From: Bacillota bacterium
Lineage (GTDB): Bacteria; Bacillota; Clostridia; Lachnospirales; Cellulosilyticaceae
Length of the DNA stretch: 25,884 nt
Direction: 5' to 3'
NCBI GenBank assembly: GCA_023410675.1
Contig: JAEYPM010000075.1
Location: forward strand, 1 to 25,884
Shown: positions 17,287-24,293 of the stretch, piece after piece
Numbering within the stretch: position 1 is the first letter of the stretch
Layout: every line of letters starts with the position of its first letter
The notes under the pieces: model-generated
What the model was told of the DNA's origin: nothing
Database searches by the model: none
Seen by the model: the letters and a program-made list of their open reading frames with translations, nothing else
Position numbers and translations under genes: made by a program

Positions 17287-18963
17287 CTATATCATCTGCA
17301 GGCTTTGCAACAGATTAAGTCTTCCATAGCCTTCTATATTATTAGGATAAGTAACCCCTTCTTGTCTTGTTGCTCCTCTTATTAATATATTTCTAACTGT
17401 ACGTGTTGTAATCCAAGGGAAATTTTGCTCTATTAATGCCCATTGTACCAAAAGAGCACATGCTGAAGCTGTAATTGCTGCTGCTGCACCTGTTCCTACA
17501 AAGGTTCCATATCCACCGCCCGGGATCGGAGCATTGATACCAAGCCCTGGTGCAATCAAATCTGGCTTGATATGCCCATCAGTAGTTGGTCCTCTTCCCG
17601 ATGCAACATAAACACTTTTATCAATATAAGAGTAGGCTCCTACGACAATAATATTTTGAGCTGTACTTGGAATACACACTGTTGTAAAAGGAACTGGTTC
17701 TAAAAAACGTGTTGTTCTTTCAACAAAATCTACTCTTGGAAGCCATACATTATACCTTCCGTTTACTATATTATCTCCATACACAGTAATATTCCAAAGT
17801 CCTGGTACAGGATTTAAAAAGCGGATTTCAATACTTAATCCTCCCGTTTTAAAGTATGGATAAACATAACGAATATTAATTTGACTTTGCTGAAGTGAAA
17901 AGGTAAAGGTTTCGTCTTTACTTGGTCCTAAAGGTACTCGCTCTATGATTTGACCAATAGGACTCCTAATAGATACAGATATTTTATCAGGAACCATTGC
18001 CCACATCATAACTGTAAAACCTCTTTCACCCTCTTCTACATTGATTTCAAAGCTTTGACTTCCTCCATTTGTAATATTCCCTGCAAAATGATGTCCTGCA
18101 TTGGTTTCGTTGCCAGCAGATGATACAACAACTAAACCATGTACAATGCTCAGTCTTTCAAGATATCTTTCTAATATAGAACTTCCATCATGTGCCCCAT
18201 CATTATTTCCTAAGGCTAAACAAATAACTATAGGTTTTCTAAGTCTAACTGCAAGACTTCCCAAATAACTTATTCCTGCGATCACATCATTATCTTGATA
18301 CGCTACAGCACCCTCACGTATCACATAATATTCTCGTATATACTGTTTTGCTGGTCTTAATTTTACTACTGCTAAACTAGCATTAGGTGCTCCGCCAATA
18401 TATTCATCTGTTGCTGTTTTATCATCTCCTGCCGCAATACCTGCTAAAAAAGTCCCATGTCCATTTTCATCTCTTGAAGGCACTATGCTGTAAGGATCTT
18501 CTGACCTAAGTGCTTCATTTATTTGCTCTTGCAAGTATTCTGTTCCATATGAAAATCTTTCGGGTGGTGCACCCGGTATGCTTTGATCCCATATTGCCAC
18601 TATGCGTGAAGTATTATCTTCATTTCTAAATACTTTATGAGTATAGTCAATACCCGTATCTACAAATCCAATCAAAACACCATTACCTCTTAATTCCCCA
18701 TAAGGATAATCATGAAACTGTAAGATATTTGCCTCTGCTAAAGCCTCTCTTGAATTGAGTCCAAAAAGCTCTGGTGGAACTGCAGTAGTAAGCGAACGTA
18801 GAAGAGTATTTATATTTGGTTCTTGTTCCACTGGAACTTCTATGTTGTATATATTTGGAGCAATCTGCTCAAAAAAGATATTAGGAAATTGTCTGCTTAA
18901 ACTCTCAATACTTTCAAGTGTTTCATATATAAAGTTCCTATTTTCTTGTCTTGCCTCATCCAC
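17287..18963 (-). CDS. Csp-type pseudoprotease, catalytic Ser replaced by Gly
   Basis: First gene of the csp operon. I place the start at GTG 18963, giving 558 residues, because GGAGGTGAT (18975-18967) lies directly upstream; the longer TTG start at 18999 sits in the loop of a hairpin and has no ribosome site. In this numbering Asp102 (GFVDTGIDYTH), His169 (NGHGTFLAGIAAG) and Asn285 (SSAGNETNAGHH) are kept, but the nucleophile is Gly492 in VGTGAAAAITAS (codon GGT, 17490-17488), one base change from AGT Ser. It should fold as a subtilase but be inactive. C. difficile CspC, a germinant-signalling pseudoprotease, also has Gly at the Ser position, so an analogous role is possible but not shown. 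Confidence 0.88.
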   Translation of the reverse strand: MDEARQENRNFIYETLESIESLSRQFPNIFFEQIAPNIYNIEVPVEQEPNINTLLRSLTTAVPPELFGLNSREALAEANILQFHDYPYGELRGNGVLIGFVDTGIDYTHKVFRNEDNTSRIVAIWDQSIPGAPPERFSYGTEYLQEQINEALRSEDPYSIVPSRDENGHGTFLAGIAAGDDKTATDEYIGGAPNASLAVVKLRPAKQYIREYYVIREGAVAYQDNDVIAGISYLGSLAVRLRKPIVICLALGNNDGAHDGSSILERYLERLSIVHGLVVVSSAGNETNAGHHFAGNITNGGSQSFEINVEEGERGFTVMMWAMVPDKISVSIRSPIGQIIERVPLGPSKDETFTFSLQQSQINIRYVYPYFKTGGLSIEIRFLNPVPGLWNITVYGDNIVNGRYNVWLPRVDFVERTTRFLEPVPFTTVCIPSTAQNIIVVGAYSYIDKSVYVASGRGPTTDGHIKPDLIAPGLGINAPIPGGGYGTFVGTGAAAAITASACALLVQWALIEQNFPWITTRTVRNILIRGATRQEGVTYPNNIEGYGRLNLLQSLQMI

Positions 18964-18982
18964 AGTATCACCTCCATACAGG

Positions 18983-19015
18983 AAATGCTCAAAATCCAAT
19001 GAATTTTGAGCATTT
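18983..19015 (-). other. Perfect 13-bp hairpin at the csp mRNA 5' end
   Basis: AAATGCTCAAAAT (18983-18995) and ATTTTGAGCATTT (19003-19015) pair perfectly around a 7-base loop. If transcription starts just after the -10 at 19034-19027, the hairpin would lie within a few bases of the mRNA 5' end and before the SD. That is the arrangement of 5' stabilising stems. Alternatively it could end transcripts from the hydrolase gene upstream, but it has only TTT after it. Confidence 0.6.
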
Positions 19016-19020
19016 GATAT

Positions 19021-19034
19021 CTATACACTATATG
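19021..19034 (-). promoter_or_regulatory. Candidate sporulation (sigma-E-like) -10 of the csp operon
   Basis: The minus strand reads CATATAGTGTATAG (19034-19021), about 58 bases before the GTG start. CATATAGT is identical to the sequence before sleC and differs from CATACANT at one base. Fourteen bases upstream lies TTAATACT, a loose match to the sigma-E -35. The sporulation assignment rests on the motif, the match to sleC and the known sigma-E control of C. difficile csp genes. Confidence 0.5.
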
Positions 19035-19063
19035 CAGTTTATGTTTCAAGTATTAATAGTTTT

Positions 19064-19891
19064 TCAAGTTTCTCTTATAAAGTCAATTATATCTAAAATA
19101 ACTTTATCAATTTCCGTATCTAGGTCATGAAGCAAATCATGCATACATTTTGGATAAGTAATTATTTTTTTATTCTCAAAAGTAATTTGCTCCAAGATGC
19201 TTTTATTTCTATCAATAGGAATGACATGGTCTTCTTCTCCTAGCAAAAATAGACTCTTGATCTTATAGTTTTTAGCATTTTCTATGGCATAGCTAATACC
19301 AACTTTAATAAATTGATAAATAAAACGCATGGTGACAAATTGATTGCATGCTTTATCATTTTTAAATTCTTCTAAAAAAAACTTATTGCGAATAGCTAGT
19401 TCCTCACCCATTTTATGAAACTTAACTTCTTCCAGCAAATTATCTATAAGCTCGTAAAACACCTCTGGCATATGTTTGCATCCTATAGGAACCCCTAATG
19501 CAGGGGATGAAAATATCTGTGAATACACATCATCTTTATACCTTAATCCATAGATAAAGGTAATAAGTCCCCCCATTGAATGTCCAAAAGTAATTAATTT
19601 CTTGTTATACCTTTTTAAATACTCTATAACAATCTTCATATCTTCAACAAATAAAAAAAAGTCTTCTATATCGCCTCTAGTTCCCAATGATTTCCCATGT
19701 CCTCTATGGTCCAGTAGACAAACGCCAATATTTTGTGTTACTAATTTTTGAGCAAAGTCTAAATATCTTCCGCAGTGTTCTTCATAGCCATGGGCTATAA
19801 CAACAATCTCAGATGCACTATGTGGAATATCCAGTCTACAAAAAAGACGAATATCATCTTTAGCATACAGATATTTATCTAATAAATTCAT
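19064..19891 (-). CDS. Alpha/beta hydrolase, monoacylglycerol-lipase-like
   Basis: A 275-residue soluble serine hydrolase of the Hydrolase_4 (lysophospholipase/monoglyceride lipase) type. The oxyanion strand VIAHGYEEHCGRY (31-43) is typical of that group (compare HGxxEHxxRY). The nucleophile elbow GHSMGG places Ser105, the acid is Asp221 in LLGEEDHVIP and the base His251 in YPKCMHDLLHD. DHRGHGKSLGTRG (61-73) is the usual conserved loop. It likely hydrolyses acylglycerols, lysophospholipids or other small esters; the true substrate cannot be read from sequence. The start ATG at 19891 follows the exonuclease stop by six bases and its SD (GGAAGG) lies in the end of that gene, so the two form an operon without an obvious functional link. 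Confidence 0.88.
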   Translation of the reverse strand: MNLLDKYLYAKDDIRLFCRLDIPHSASEIVVIAHGYEEHCGRYLDFAQKLVTQNIGVCLLDHRGHGKSLGTRGDIEDFFLFVEDMKIVIEYLKRYNKKLITFGHSMGGLITFIYGLRYKDDVYSQIFSSPALGVPIGCKHMPEVFYELIDNLLEEVKFHKMGEELAIRNKFFLEEFKNDKACNQFVTMRFIYQFIKVGISYAIENAKNYKIKSLFLLGEEDHVIPIDRNKSILEQITFENKKIITYPKCMHDLLHDLDTEIDKVILDIIDFIRET

Positions 19892-19897
19892 AGATAA

Positions 19898-20605
19898 TTA
19901 CATCCTTCCATACTGACTGATTATCTTATCTATAAGTCTGCTCGCTTCTGACTTTGTTAATTCATCTAATCCCTCTATTTTTTCAAGATTATGCCATGCA
20001 CACAATTTAAGTACATAATTTTTTTGCTTCGCTGTTAAAGGTGTAACCTTCTGCTGTTCATACTCCACAGTACTTGGCTTAAACAAACTAGCATCTATGT
20101 GGTAAAAATCGTCTATTAATTTCTCATAAAGGTTATAGGTAGCAAATGCATCATCATATGCCCTATGTGCATGCTCTAATGATATATTATAGTATTGGCA
20201 GAGATCCCCAAGCTTTCTACTTGGCAAAGCTTCAAGCATTTTTCTTGATATAGTAAGGGTATCTAAAAGCTCTCTTTCAAAAGCAAGCTTTAATTTGTCT
20301 GCTTTAACCTTTAACATACGATAATCAAATAAAATAATATTATGCCCTACTAAAGGAACTTGTTCACAGAATTCTATAAACTCAGGAAGAACCTCTTCTA
20401 TTTTCCTTTTGTCCCTTACCATTTCATTTGTAATGCCTGTAATTGAAGTTATGTATGGTGTTATGACTTCATTAGGACATATAAGTTCATTAAAAGTTTT
20501 CTTAACTTTATGATTTTCAATATAAACAGCCCCAATTTCTATAATATCACTTCTTAGTGGATGTGTACCTGTTGTTTCTATATCTAAAACTACATATTTC
20601 TTCAT
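19898..20605 (-). CDS. DnaQ-like DEDDh 3'-5' exonuclease
   Basis: A 235-residue exonuclease of the DNA polymerase III epsilon family. ExoI is VVLDIETTGTHP (Asp8, Glu10), ExoII is GHNIILFDYRM (Asp94) and ExoIII is HRAYDDA (His147, Asp152), giving a complete DEDDh site for two metal ions. The C-terminal 45 residues (TAKQKNYVLKLCAWHNL, then LTKSEASRLIDKI) form a small extra helical domain. I choose ATG 20605, seven bases after AGGAG. An in-frame ATG at 20632 would give nine more residues, but it coincides with the expected transcription start of the promoter at 20637-20664 and has no ribosome site; ATG 20608 is also possible. It is probably a stand-alone nucleic-acid repair or turnover enzyme, as no polymerase domain is attached. 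Confidence 0.87.
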   Translation of the reverse strand: MKKYVVLDIETTGTHPLRSDIIEIGAVYIENHKVKKTFNELICPNEVITPYITSITGITNEMVRDKRKIEEVLPEFIEFCEQVPLVGHNIILFDYRMLKVKADKLKLAFERELLDTLTISRKMLEALPSRKLGDLCQYYNISLEHAHRAYDDAFATYNLYEKLIDDFYHIDASLFKPSTVEYEQQKVTPLTAKQKNYVLKLCAWHNLEKIEGLDELTKSEASRLIDKIISQYGRM

Positions 20606-20636
20606 CATTCTTCTCCTTATTGAAATATACATTTTT

Positions 20637-20664
20637 ATTCTACAACACTTTTGATATATTTCAA
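20637..20664 (-). promoter_or_regulatory. SigA-type promoter of the exonuclease-hydrolase operon
   Basis: The minus strand shows TTGAAA (20664-20659), a 16-base spacer and TAGAAT (20642-20637), each a 5/6 match to consensus. The transcript would begin near 20630, leaving about 25 bases before ATG 20605 with AAGGAG in between. Between here and the nrd promoter (20665-20890) I see only AT-rich DNA. Confidence 0.6.
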
Positions 20665-20890
20665 TAAATAGTTTTGTAACATATGAAATTCAAAATGCTT
20701 TTTCTATATTTTTTCTCTTTTTATTTTGCTTACTCCATTCACATTTTTAACAATAAGTAACCTCTATGATTCTTCCTAATCGCATTAAAACTTTATACCT
20801 GAACAAGCTAAATATTGGCGTTGTTTCTCAATATTTTTATAATATTTTTTTGCTTTTTTTATATTGACAAATTTTATTAAAAATGCTTTA

Positions 20891-20919
20891 TTGCATTTGT
20901 CACACACTAGATATAGTAT
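20891..20919 (+). promoter_or_regulatory. Candidate promoter of nrdDG
   Basis: TTGCAT (20891-20896), 17 bases, then TAGTAT (20914-20919). Both hexamers are only 4/6 matches, but the -10 lies inside the first NrdR-like box, as expected for a repressed nrd promoter. An exact TTGACA occurs further upstream (20864-20869) but has a poor -10 (TTTATT) at 17 bases. Confidence 0.45.
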
Positions 20920-20950
20920 ATCTATAGAGAAACAATTCTATATATTGTAC
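20904..20950 (+). promoter_or_regulatory. Two NrdR-box-like operators upstream of nrdDG
   Basis: ACACTAGATATAGTAT (20904-20919) and ATTCTATATATTGTAC (20935-20950) both resemble the 16-bp NrdR box (ACACTATATATTGTGT type). Their starts are 31 bases apart, about three helical turns, the usual spacing for cooperative NrdR binding. NrdR represses ribonucleotide reductase genes when dATP/ATP ratios are high. The boxes cover the putative -10 and the start region of nrdDG. The nrdR gene itself is not in the window. Confidence 0.8.
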
Positions 20951-20970
20951 TACGAACGCACATGGCAACC

Positions 20971-21005
20971 AACAACTCATTCTGTATGAATGCATTTGAG
21001 TTGTT
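20971..21005 (+). other. Stem-loop in the nrdD leader
   Basis: AACAACTCA (20971-20979) pairs with TGAGTTGTT (20997-21005) across a 17-base loop in which ATTC/GAAT can pair further. It lies between the NrdR-like boxes and the nrdD ribosome site. No T-tract follows, so it is not an intrinsic terminator; it may stabilise the leader or bind a regulator. I recognise no riboswitch class. Confidence 0.45.
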
Positions 21006-21049
21006 CCTCTATCAACACACAGTGAAATCATACTATAGGAGGGATATTG

Positions 21050-23200
21050 ATGGAATATTATGTTGTTAAAAGAGATGGCAGAAGGGTCTCTTTTGATATG
21101 GAAAAAATTAATAATGCAATTTTAAAGTCAGCTCGATCCTTCGCTGATAAGACAACATCATCGGAGAGTCTTAACATAGACTGCCATTCTATTTCTGAAG
21201 AAGTGGCAAAAAAAATACGCAATCAATATAAGTATCAGATACAAGTAGAACAAATTCAGGATTTAATTGAAGAGACTCTTGAAGATTTTAACCTTAATCA
21301 TATAAAAAATATTTATTCAAGTTACCGAGAGGAAAGAACTAGAGTTAGGGATTTAAAATCTGAGCTTATGAATACAGTCCATAGTATAGGTATTGAAACA
21401 GATAGAGATAATGCAAATGTAGGTAATAATTTTTCATCTAAGCTCCTTAGAATAGCAAGTGAAACGAACAAATGGCACAACCTATCTAAGATGCCAAAAC
21501 ATCTTTCAAAGCTTCATGAAACTGGTGACTTATATTATCATGATTTAGATAGTTATAACCTCACAACAAATTGTCTACATATTGATACAAACAAAATATT
21601 TGAAAAGGGTTTTAATACTGGATATGGTACCATCAAAAAACCAAAACGAATTGAAACAGCTGCCGAGCTTTCCTGTATTGTCCTTCAATCTTCTCAAAAC
21701 GATATGTTTGGTGGTCAATCTCATGTAAACTTTGACAATGATATGGCTCCTTATGTGGATGCTACAAGACAAGAGATTACTAAGGAATATGCTCTATTAA
21801 AAGAAACTATGAGTGAAAGCTCCTTTACCAATTTTGTTGAAGATAAACTTATTGCACGTGTCAAGCAAGCCATGCAAGGCATTGTTTATAATCTAAATAC
21901 AATGCACTCAAGAGCAGGTTCTCAAGTTCCTTTTAGCTCCCTTAATATTGGCATCCCATTATCAGAAGATGCTGCTTTAGTATGTAAGGTCTTTCTTGAG
22001 GAATATGAGAAGGGGCTTGGTAAAAATGAACAACCTATTTTCCCAAATATTATTTTTAGAGTAAAAAAAGGAGTTAATAGAGATCCTGAGGATCCTTATT
22101 ACTTTTTATTTCAAGTTGCATGTAGAGTTGCAGCAACGCGAATGAACCCAACTTTTATGAATTTAGATGCTGACTTTAATTTAGCTTACTATGAAAAAGG
22201 TATTTTGCCTGCTACTATGGGATGCCGTACTTATGTATGTGCCAATGTCAATGGTCCTGAAGGTCCAAATAGTCGTGGCAATATTGCTCCAACTACGATT
22301 AATCTTCCTAGACTCGCCATTCTTGCAAATGGCAACTTAGACTATTTTTGGCACCTACTTGATGAAAGATTAAACCAAGCTAAAGAAGCTCTTTTACATC
22401 GCTATGATGTTCTAAAAAGACTTAAAGTTAAAGATATGCCTTTTGTAGCTGGTGAAGGCCTTATGCTAGGCTCAGAAGGTCTTTCTCCAGATGATAGTAT
22501 TGAGCCAATTCTTAAAAATGGAACTTGGGGCATTGGTTTTATTGGCCTTTCTGAAACCCTTATAGCACTTACAGGCAAACATCATGGAGAAAGTGAAAGT
22601 TCAAGAGAACTTGGTTATCGAATTATTCAACGTATAAGAGATTTTACGGATAAGACTATTATCGATACTCATTTAAATTGGAGCTGCTATGCTACTCCTG
22701 CCGAAGGTTTAAGCGATAAATTTGTAACAAAAGATAGGGCTCACTTTGGGGTCATTGAAGGGGTAACTGATAAGGATTATTATACCAACAGTTTTCATAT
22801 TCCTGTATCTTATCCAATTTCTATCATTGATAAAATACAGATAGAAGCTCCTTTCCATAAAATGTGCAATGCTGGACATATAAGTTATATTGAAGTAGAT
22901 GGTTACCCTAGTAGTTCTACAATAGAAAAAATTATAACCTATGCCTATAAAAATTCAAATATTAGCTATTTAGGTATTAATTTTCATTTAAGATATTGTA
23001 AAGATTGTGGCAAACAAGTTTTAGATGAGGTCTCTTCATGTCCTAACTGTGGCAGTAATTATATTCAAGGTATTAGTCGTGTTACAGGCTACCTAAGTTT
23101 AGATGAGCGCTTTGGTCTAGGTAAGTCTGCTGAAAGAAAAGATCGTATTTCACATGATGATGCCCATAAAAATACCTATAGAGGTGTGCGTGTATGCTAA
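21050..23200 (+). CDS. nrdD: Anaerobic (class III) ribonucleoside-triphosphate reductase
   Basis: A 716-residue glycyl-radical enzyme that reduces ribonucleotides to deoxyribonucleotides for DNA synthesis without oxygen. An N-terminal ATP-cone spans residues 3-95 (YYVVKRDGRRVSFDMEKIN), the allosteric dATP/ATP sensor. Active-site Cys candidates are C175 (TTNCLHID) and C392 (MGCRTYVCANVNGPEG). The zinc-binding CxxC pairs are C650/C653 and C664/C667. The radical Gly is G680 in SRVTGYLS near the C-terminus. ATG 21050 is preferred over the adjacent TTG 21047 because it lies seven bases after GGAGG. It overlaps nrdG by seven bases, so both subunits are coupled. Control by NrdR is likely from the boxes upstream. 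It is full length, with nothing missing. Confidence 0.97.
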   Translation: MEYYVVKRDGRRVSFDMEKINNAILKSARSFADKTTSSESLNIDCHSISEEVAKKIRNQYKYQIQVEQIQDLIEETLEDFNLNHIKNIYSSYREERTRVRDLKSELMNTVHSIGIETDRDNANVGNNFSSKLLRIASETNKWHNLSKMPKHLSKLHETGDLYYHDLDSYNLTTNCLHIDTNKIFEKGFNTGYGTIKKPKRIETAAELSCIVLQSSQNDMFGGQSHVNFDNDMAPYVDATRQEITKEYALLKETMSESSFTNFVEDKLIARVKQAMQGIVYNLNTMHSRAGSQVPFSSLNIGIPLSEDAALVCKVFLEEYEKGLGKNEQPIFPNIIFRVKKGVNRDPEDPYYFLFQVACRVAATRMNPTFMNLDADFNLAYYEKGILPATMGCRTYVCANVNGPEGPNSRGNIAPTTINLPRLAILANGNLDYFWHLLDERLNQAKEALLHRYDVLKRLKVKDMPFVAGEGLMLGSEGLSPDDSIEPILKNGTWGIGFIGLSETLIALTGKHHGESESSRELGYRIIQRIRDFTDKTIIDTHLNWSCYATPAEGLSDKFVTKDRAHFGVIEGVTDKDYYTNSFHIPVSYPISIIDKIQIEAPFHKMCNAGHISYIEVDGYPSSSTIEKIITYAYKNSNISYLGINFHLRYCKDCGKQVLDEVSSCPNCGSNYIQGISRVTGYLSLDERFGLGKSAERKDRISHDDAHKNTYRGVRVC

Positions 23201-23673
23201 GAGTTGCAGGCTTTTTAAATCACTCAAATGTAAATGGTGAGGGCTTTCGTAGCACCTTGTTCTTATCTGGTTGTTCCCACAACTGCCCTCGTTGCCATAA
23301 CATAGAAATGCAGTCTTTTAGCTATGGGGATTTAGTCCCTATTGCCACAATTATTGAAGGGATTCAAAAAAATATGCCACTTATAGATGGTGTAACTATA
23401 TCTGGTGGGGAGCCATTTGAGCAAGCAGATAAGCTTTATGATTTACTTTCTGGTATTAAGTCCCTTGGTCTATCTGTATGGGTTTATACAGGCTATCTTT
23501 ATGAGGATCTATGTAATGATGCCACTAAAGCCCCATTACTTTCTCTTATTGATGTTTTAGTAGATGGAAAATATGTTGATACTCTAGCATGTTCTAACCT
23601 ATATATAGGATCATCTAATCAACGTATCTTAAAGCTTGCTGATAGCCAAATTGAAAGTTTATTGTACTATTAA
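23194..23673 (+). CDS. nrdG: Anaerobic ribonucleotide reductase activating protein (radical SAM)
   Basis: A 159-residue radical-SAM activase that installs the glycyl radical on NrdD using S-adenosylmethionine and a 4Fe-4S cluster. The cluster motif CSHNCPRC gives Cys27, Cys31 and Cys34 (CxxxCxxC). Upstream, NVNGEGFRSTLFLSGC is the usual N-terminal strand, and TISGGEPFEQ is the SAM-binding GGE motif. The length is normal for the family. The ATG lies inside the last codons of nrdD (overlap 23194-23200), the classic nrdDG arrangement. It ends at a strong terminator. Confidence 0.96.
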   Translation: MLRVAGFLNHSNVNGEGFRSTLFLSGCSHNCPRCHNIEMQSFSYGDLVPIATIIEGIQKNMPLIDGVTISGGEPFEQADKLYDLLSGIKSLGLSVWVYTGYLYEDLCNDATKAPLLSLIDVLVDGKYVDTLACSNLYIGSSNQRILKLADSQIESLLYY

Positions 23674-23702
23674 GTTTCATCAATAATGAATGCTTCTAAT
23701 GA

Positions 23703-23760
23703 AAACTAGCGTGTATAGCTCACCATTTAACTGGGTGAGCTATACACGCTAGTTTATATT
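23703..23760. terminator. Bidirectional terminator between nrdG and the YdcZ-like gene
   Basis: A perfect 22-bp inverted repeat (arms 23703-23724 and 23734-23755; each contains GCGTGTATAGCTCACC or its complement) with a 9-base loop. ATATTTTTC follows on the plus strand. On the minus strand it starts eight bases after the stop of the convergent gene, with a weaker TTTTC tract. The stem is about twice as long as a typical intrinsic terminator. Confidence 0.88.
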
Positions 23761-23763
23761 TTT

Positions 23764-24195
23764 CTATGCTCTTTTCCATTGAAATAATAAGATGCCTCCT
23801 GCCATTATGATCACGCCTAAAAGCTTTGTCCACATAAAGGATACTTTTTCCGTTCCAAATAAGCCAAATAATTCAATAAGGTAGGCAACAACAACTTGAG
23901 TAATTAAAATAATCATTACTGCAAGACCAGGTCCTAATTTTGTCATACTAACAATAACTGTATAAACTATGGCAGCACCTAAGACTCCTGCTAATAGGTA
24001 AAACTTATTTATTTCTTTAAATCCATCTAGATGTGCATCTCTTACAAACATTAATAGTATTACAGAAGTTATAAGTCCTACAAAATGTACAATTGAGTTA
24101 GTAAACCAAAGTCCTAGCTTCTCTGTAACCCTTGTATTCCATACCCCTTGGATAGCCATTAATGCCCCAGATAACACAGCTATGATCATTGCCAT
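23764..24195 (-). CDS. YdcZ/DUF606-type small membrane protein (DMT superfamily)
   Basis: A 143-residue integral membrane protein with five predicted helices (about 2-20, 30-50, 66-84, 88-110, 120-139), matching the half-size YdcZ (DUF606) branch of the drug/metabolite transporter superfamily. Typical features are the N-terminal GALMAIQGVWNTRV, the second-helix start NSIVHFVGL and the C-terminal LLGVIIMAGGILLFQ. Proteins of this size probably dimerise. The substrate is unknown. ATG 24195 follows AGGAGG by seven bases. It lies 98 bases after asnA on the same strand without an obvious terminator between, so part of its transcription may come from the T-box-controlled promoter; amino-acid export would be a guess. 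Confidence 0.82.
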   Translation of the reverse strand: MAMIIAVLSGALMAIQGVWNTRVTEKLGLWFTNSIVHFVGLITSVILLMFVRDAHLDGFKEINKFYLLAGVLGAAIVYTVIVSMTKLGPGLAVMIILITQVVVAYLIELFGLFGTEKVSFMWTKLLGVIIMAGGILLFQWKRA

Positions 24196-24293
24196 AACTC
24201 ATCCTCCTGCCTTTTATCTTCTCCTTGTTAGTTTACTGTTTTTATCTATTTTTATTCATAACCTCAAGTAAAAGTCTAAGGCACCAGTTTTAA

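Noticed and set aside
11476..18963. Reading the four subtilases as a lantibiotic or defence protease cluster
   Set aside because: No precursor peptide, modification enzyme or effector is nearby, the proteins lack signal peptides, and the Csp-type long insert plus nearby sleC fit germination better.
18964..18999. Longer form of the first csp gene starting at TTG 18999
   Set aside because: No ribosome site, and the codon lies in the loop of a perfect hairpin; GTG 18963 has an ideal GGAGGTGAT.
20606..20632. Longer form of the exonuclease starting at 20632
   Set aside because: The start would coincide with the predicted transcription start and lacks a ribosome site; the homologous region begins right after the downstream ATGs.
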